Shown: positions 21,860 to 26,210 of the stretch, one piece after another
Layout of the letters: every line of letters starts with the position of its first letter
Position numbering within the stretch: the stretch's first letter is position 1
NCBI GenBank assembly: GCA_910592205.1
Contig: CAJVPJ010000402.1
Coordinates: 1 to 26,210 of the forward strand
Source of the DNA: Paraglomus occultum
Lineage: Eukaryota > Glomeromycota > Glomeromycetes > Paraglomerales > Paraglomeraceae
Direction: 5' to 3'
DNA: 26,210 bases
Translations under genes and position numbers: made by a program
Notes under the pieces: model-generated
Database searches by the model: none
What the model saw: only the letters and a program-made list of their open reading frames with translations
Told to the model about the DNA's origin: nothing

Positions 21860-24363
21860 TTAAACAGACCTCCAGAAGTTAAGAGCTTGTTTACTCTCCT
21901 CGAAACGTGATAAGGGTTTTGCATCAACATGATGAACAACGTTCCACATATTATTATCAGAATTGTTCTTGTCAAGCTCTTTAACAAGTTTGTAAAGATC
22001 CATGGAAAGGTCCCATGCACTCGGACGCTTATCAGGATCAGCATCACAACATTGCTCGACAAGTTTCCTGTATTCTTCTGGTGCGGAATCAGGCATCGGT
22101 GGTCGTAGTCCGTCCATAATATCACGTATTAAATCTCCATCAAACTGCCTACCACTAAAAGGCGGTTCGCCTGTAGCAATGAAATATGAAATAATGCCAA
22201 AAGAATACACATCTGATTTTTCTGTAAATCTGCGAGTGTGGAAGACTTCTGGTGCAATAAAGGGCAGAACATGAAGATATGCAGAAAAGGGTAAATTGCT
22301 TCGAATGTTTGAATTTGATCCACATAAATTCATTGATTGTAAGAGACGAAGACCACATATGAAGTTCTTAACCGTATCGCCATCCTTATGCAAAATAATG
22401 TTTCCACTGTGAAGATTACAATGTAATAATCCTCTGGTATGAATGAACCCTAGATAAAATGCAATGTTACAACAATTCTCAAATTTCGTTTTCCATGTCA
22501 ATTTGTTAATATTTTGGTCCAAATAAGACAAAAGACTACCATTGTTAGCATATTGCATAACAATAATGTACTCTTTTGTTTCTGGGTTTTGTGTTATCCC
22601 ATAAACTTCAAGAAAAAAAATAGTATCACGCTGAAGTGAGCACTTGGCATGATTTCTAAACTATTAGTGGAAATAAACACAGAAGTCAAGTTAAGTACAT
22701 CAATTTACAATAATAATAATAATAACATTGACAATTGCTTACCTCAGAAATAAATAATTCTGACATTCCATCAAAATTTTTAAACAGTTTGAGTACAACA
22801 GTTTGTGGCATATTCTCTTCTGAATAGTTTTTATATTTGGCAGTATAGACAGTTGCATAACCTCCAGATCCAATCTCATTGAGTTCATAAAAGTCTCTAT
22901 ACTGCATATACTTTACACACCCATGATTTCGTATAAAGTTATTTAATAGTGCATGTATGTCATGGTAAAGCACCAAATAGTATTCCCGAGTAGAAGGCTC
23001 CTGAGTGATTCCAAGTATCCAAATATTTTCAGGTGTTAATACATCCGGATATTCTCTAGTTAGCTATTGGAATAACACGTATTAATATACAGTTGATTAC
23101 AACACTGGTTATCTGATATGCACTTATTGTTTTACACCAATAATTACCTGATGAAAATCAAATGACTGAGCGTTTTGTCCATCAATTATCTTTTTGAGCG
23201 CCACACGTGTCAATTCATTTGTTGTCGGTTCTAAATATTCTGCCACATGTGTGCATCCATGGCACGATGATGTCATTCCTTGTACGTTTGCCAATAGAGA
23301 ATATTCAATCCAGTGTATATACGCATCATATTCATTCATTGTATTACTCCATGATTCCATTATAAATGAATCCAAAGACTTGTTGCCCGTAGTCCAACCT
23401 CGTAGTGTTGGCGATTTACAATGAAGGCAGAATACATTTATCGTATGTCCTAAGTGACGTGTACACGCCAGACATAAACGATCCCAGTGCCTTAGTTTTA
23501 TTAAACAATACGTTTGTTTGTTTGCATCATATGTAAAACCGACGGTAACCCAAACATCTGTGGTAAGCATATCTGGATATTTATCACATAACTAATGGAA
23601 ATGATTATAAGAAGAAGTCAATAATTGTTTAAATGTTTAATAAATATGACATAAGTATATATTTTACCTCGGTGGTGGTGTAATATATCTCGAGTGGAAT
23701 CAAATTAACATTTTCAGAAGTGGGTAAACCATACGAGTGTACGCCATACTCCCAAAATTCAATACAATCGAATGGAATCCATTCCAAATAAGCATCATTT
23801 GCTGAATTTGTTTGTAATTGAGATTTCTTAATAAACTCATCGAGTTGCTGATTGTTGCTGGTCCATCCATCGGATAATTCCTTATGACCGCAAATGCACC
23901 ACACAGGACTACAACGAAGTATTCCACATGCGGTACAGAATCCATATCGAGAATAAGAATCGTAAAAGCGTCTATCCGCGACCATGTAATAGTCGTTATT
24001 ATACTTGGCAAATCCCCTTATCGGTATGTTGCGATGTTCGAGCCAACTCTTATACCTTTGGAAGTTGTCATTATTATTGTACTTGTGAGTTGGAAGTGCG
24101 TACAGTCTGGCGAACGCACGCACAAATGATGGTGTGCATATTTCGTCACTTCCAAGTAGCAAAAGCATTATCATCGTTTCCTCAACTCCGTCTTCATCCT
24201 TGTAAAGAGCATAGTAGATATTGTCAGTTCGAGTTGGCTTTACATCGGTAATATCTGAGCAAGAAATCCATGCAAGTCTCAAGAATTTCTTTTCACTTTC
24301 AAAGGACGATTGAACCAAGTTGTCAATCGCTGGATTCTTCGCTACTTCTGATGCTAACGACAT
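21860..24363 (-). CDS. Multi-lobe TKL-type pseudokinase with two zinc ribbons
   Basis: Exons 24363-23668, 23591-23148, 23063-22743 and 22660-21860, all joined in phase 0, encode 753 residues. Kinase hinge-like segments occur four times: IRGFAKYNNDYYMV (115-128), TVGFTYDANKQTYCLI (248-263), ILGITQEPSTREYYLV (396-411) and VYGITQNPETKEYIIV (506-521). Zinc ribbons lie at Cys143/146/156/158 and Cys272/275/287/290, each followed by a GWT...LD.FI...WI block (166-198 and 297-329). Degenerate N-lobes precede the single complete kinase domain (about 430-715): Gly loop GSGGYATVY (445-453), Lys472, LHSGN (570-574), APE (623-625), DVYSFG (637-642). The catalytic HRD is His567-Cys568-Asn569 and the DFG is Ile588-Cys589-Gly590, so both essential aspartates are missing. 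It should not phosphorylate; a scaffold, decoy or sensing role is inferred. Related kinases are greatly expanded in arbuscular mycorrhizal fungi. Confidence 0.85.
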
Positions 24364-24725
24364 AGTTGAGTTACAAAAAAAAATTTTTTTCGAGTACCGG
24401 CAAACGTTCTTACTCGATTATTATTGGTCCATCTTGCAAATTATTACCGTATAGTAAATTTTTCCCTTCATCAGCGAGTAGACCTTCACAAAGTCCTTAT
24501 AGCTGCTTGAAGATACAACGGTTACCCCACATACAAACTTCTCCATTTGCATATTAATATTTACCCCGCAAGGAAAAGAGAATATTACATTAACTGACTC
24601 TTGTATGTATAACAGGAACATAAACTACTAATCAACGGTAAATGGATTAAACCGAAGCAGAATCTGGTAATGATGTGTCTTGTAAATGCACGTTGATATT
24701 GCCTGCTCGTATCAACATCAATATA

Positions 24726-25261
24726 CAGTCTGTCTCAAAAAAAACCGTAATTTTTCTTTCTAATATAAAAAGTATGACAGAATTAGATAAAAGTTTGCAA
24801 ATATATGTATTTTTATGCAAGAAACAAATTTACTTATGGCAATTTAATGAGTCGTCTTATTAAAATGTTGTCCAATTTCAAAAATTTAAAACTTAAAAAA
24901 TTTTGTTATTACTTGTATAATACAAAAAATAACCATTGTTTTTACATAAAAATTTTCAAACATGTTCTCCATGTTGTTACAAACAAGTTTACTTAAAATT
25001 ATTTAATTAAATACCTTAATAAAATTTTTATAAAAGATGTGTTTGTTGTTTTTTTACTTATAATCACTTTTTCAATATTTTTTTCCAAGATTAATTTATA
25101 AATTAAGACAATTTTTAATAAAATAGTCTATTAACTGTCCTTAAGTAAATTTGTTCTCTACATTATACAAAATATAATTATAGATTCTGGACAATTTGGC
25201 TTTTTTTTTCCATCACACAATAGACTAAAATATAATTCCGATTTTTTTTGGAGACAGACTG
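24726..25261. mobile_element. Mariner-type MITE or deletion derivative
   Basis: The left end CAGTCTGTCTCAAAAAAAAC (from 24726) is matched in inverted orientation by the right end, which read from 25261 leftwards gives CAGTCTGTCTCCAAAAAAAA. About 25 bases agree with few changes. TA lies directly outside the left end; outside the right end the matching dinucleotide has one change. Terminal repeats of this form and a TA target are typical of Tc1/mariner elements. The 536-bp body is very AT-rich and contains no transposase frame, so it is a non-autonomous element. Confidence 0.68.
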
Positions 25262-25563
25262 CATATATATTGTATGTAAATCCCGTCACCATGTAAATGT
25301 CGTCAAGGTCCCTAAAACCGCATTTACATATATAAATCCACAAAATCAAATTCACATATACACAGGGAAACTCGATAAGTCAGCCATGCCTTATCAAGAG
25401 GACCGACTTATCAAGAACTGCTGTCCCATAAAGATAACTCAGCCTTTAATCTTTTATTTTTGGCTTGTCTTTGGTAGGCAGTAATTAGTTGTTTTTTTAA
25501 CTGTTCTTTTTTTTTCTTTTTTCTTGAAATAATTCTTTTTCAACCGCCCGATTAACGAACTGA

Positions 25564-25830
25564 CTAATCTTTCTTTGCGCGTGGCAAATATGTCATCACC
25601 GTTATAATAATAATTAGGACAAAAAATAAATTATTCCAAATTAATATCCATGTGCTTGTTTGCATTGAAGAAGTTATTTTCTTTTGATCAATTTTCCATT
25701 TTAGATCTCTTAATCCTGAAACGAATAAACTGGTACTCAAGATAATTAGCGAGTAAACAGTGGTGTAAAATAAAAGTACAGTGTTACAATACAAACAAGA
25801 AATCTTTATTAAATCAATAAAGTTTATCAT
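25564..25830 (-). CDS. Possible small two-pass membrane protein, unidentified
   Basis: An 88-codon frame with an ATG start and TAG stop. It predicts two hydrophobic segments, about residues 14-39 and 62-80, separated by a charged loop (GLRDLKWKIDQKK) and followed by a short basic tail, PRAKKD. A strong acceptor-like TTTATTCGTTTCAG lies inside the frame just before the loop, so the second half could instead be the last exon of a longer gene. A TATA-like box lies upstream. I recognise no family, and in AT-rich DNA hydrophobic frames arise by chance. Confidence 0.32.
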   Translation of the reverse strand: MINFIDLIKISCLYCNTVLLFYTTVYSLIILSTSLFVSGLRDLKWKIDQKKITSSMQTSTWILIWNNLFFVLIIIITVMTYLPRAKKD

Positions 25831-26146
25831 GATCCATCGACTAAAATAGTAATAATGCTCCTGAATATCATGTGAGACCGACTCATCGAGAGTAATTTAC
25901 ATATTAATATTAATATGGGGATTGATCTATGAAAATGGTGCATTCGTAAAAATAGCCGATCGTCAGAAAATCATCTTTGAAAGAAATTGGGCCGTTTTTA
26001 TAGTAATCACCCCATTTTCATATAAACCCAAAATCTAAGTGACCAATAGGTTTTATTTAACTTCTGGCAAGCGGTTTGGGGCAAGTTATGTCTTTAAAAG
26101 GATCATCGACAAACCTTCTTACTTCATTATACAGATACCGTATACT

Positions 26147-26210
26147 ACCGTGAATAAGCACCCATCGTGAATAAGCACCCCTTATAAGAAATGGCATCGT
26201 ATCGTGAATA
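26147..26210. repeat. 17-bp tandem repeat at the window edge, possible transposon end
   Basis: ACCGTGAATAAGCACCC (26147-26163) is followed directly by ATCGTGAATAAGCACCC (26164-26180), and ATCGTGAATA starts again at 26201 before the window ends. Short repeats of this kind often form the terminal region of DNA transposons, but only the outer part is visible. Confidence 0.55.

Larger units (their letters stand above)
24364..26210. other. AT-rich intergenic region with transposon remains
   Basis: Upstream DNA of the pseudokinase gene, then a MITE-like element (24726-25261), a possible small membrane-protein frame (25564-25830, minus) and a 17-bp tandem repeat at the right edge. A minus-strand TATAAAAAC box (about 26002-25994) lies some 165 bases upstream of that small frame. 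I see no other gene. Confidence 0.5.

Noticed and set aside
22002..22358. Several open frames opposite to or in other frames of the pseudokinase C-lobe
   Set aside because: Shadows of the real coding sequence with no independent support.
1..26210. CRISPR arrays, bacterial defence operons, insertion sequences
   Set aside because: No regularly spaced repeats, no operon structure and no bacterial transposase; the intron-rich genes show the DNA is eukaryotic.

Overview
The window is nuclear DNA of a eukaryote, most likely an early-diverging fungus and probably an arbuscular mycorrhizal (Glomeromycotina-type) one. It is AT-rich. Genes are cut by many short GT-AG introns (about 60-114 nt), the standard genetic code fits throughout, and there are no bacterial operons or Shine-Dalgarno sites. 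The Glomeromycotina hint comes from the gene at the right end, whose style (zinc ribbon, then a 'WIPF' segment, then a TKL-like kinase) I know from the large kinase expansions of these fungi. The species cannot be fixed from sequence alone. All exon maps below were deduced by hand from splice sites, reading phase and family conservation; none has transcript support.

Layout, left to right. 1-1389: upstream DNA. 1390-4098 (+): an 11-exon gene for a SWIRM + MPN/JAMM metalloprotease of the MYSM1 (2A-DUB) type. 4099-6104: intergenic, with a diverged tandem duplication. 6105-7180 (+): a 3-exon gene joining a bacterial-type Uma2/DUF820 PD-(D/E)XK nuclease fold to a C-terminal C2H2 zinc finger. 7181-11788: a long gene-poor stretch with a decayed, coding-like patch. 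11789-12603 (-): a 3-exon actinoporin-like gene, apparently intact, with CCAAT and TATA elements upstream. 12604-14504: gene-poor. 14505-15410 (-): a single-exon RNase III-fold protein with one catalytic acid missing and a long Lys/Glu/Gly/Asp minisatellite tail. 15795-20427 (-): DNA topoisomerase III in 27 deduced exons, including exons of 5, 13 and 19 nt. 20428-21859: intergenic, with a coding-like relic. 21860-24363 (-): a 4-exon, 753-residue pseudokinase built from repeated kinase N-lobe/hinge segments and two zinc ribbons in front of a single C-lobe. 24364-26210: a mariner-type MITE, a possible small membrane protein, and a 17-bp repeat running off the edge.

The genes do not form one pathway. 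Two are conserved chromatin/DNA housekeeping functions (putative H2A deubiquitinase and topoisomerase III). One is an RNase III-fold protein. The other three (Uma2-zinc finger, actinoporin-like protein, multi-lobe pseudokinase) are accessory or lineage-specific. The most unusual items are the pseudokinase architecture, the Uma2-C2H2 fusion, the actinoporin-like gene and the 5-nt micro-exon in topoisomerase III.
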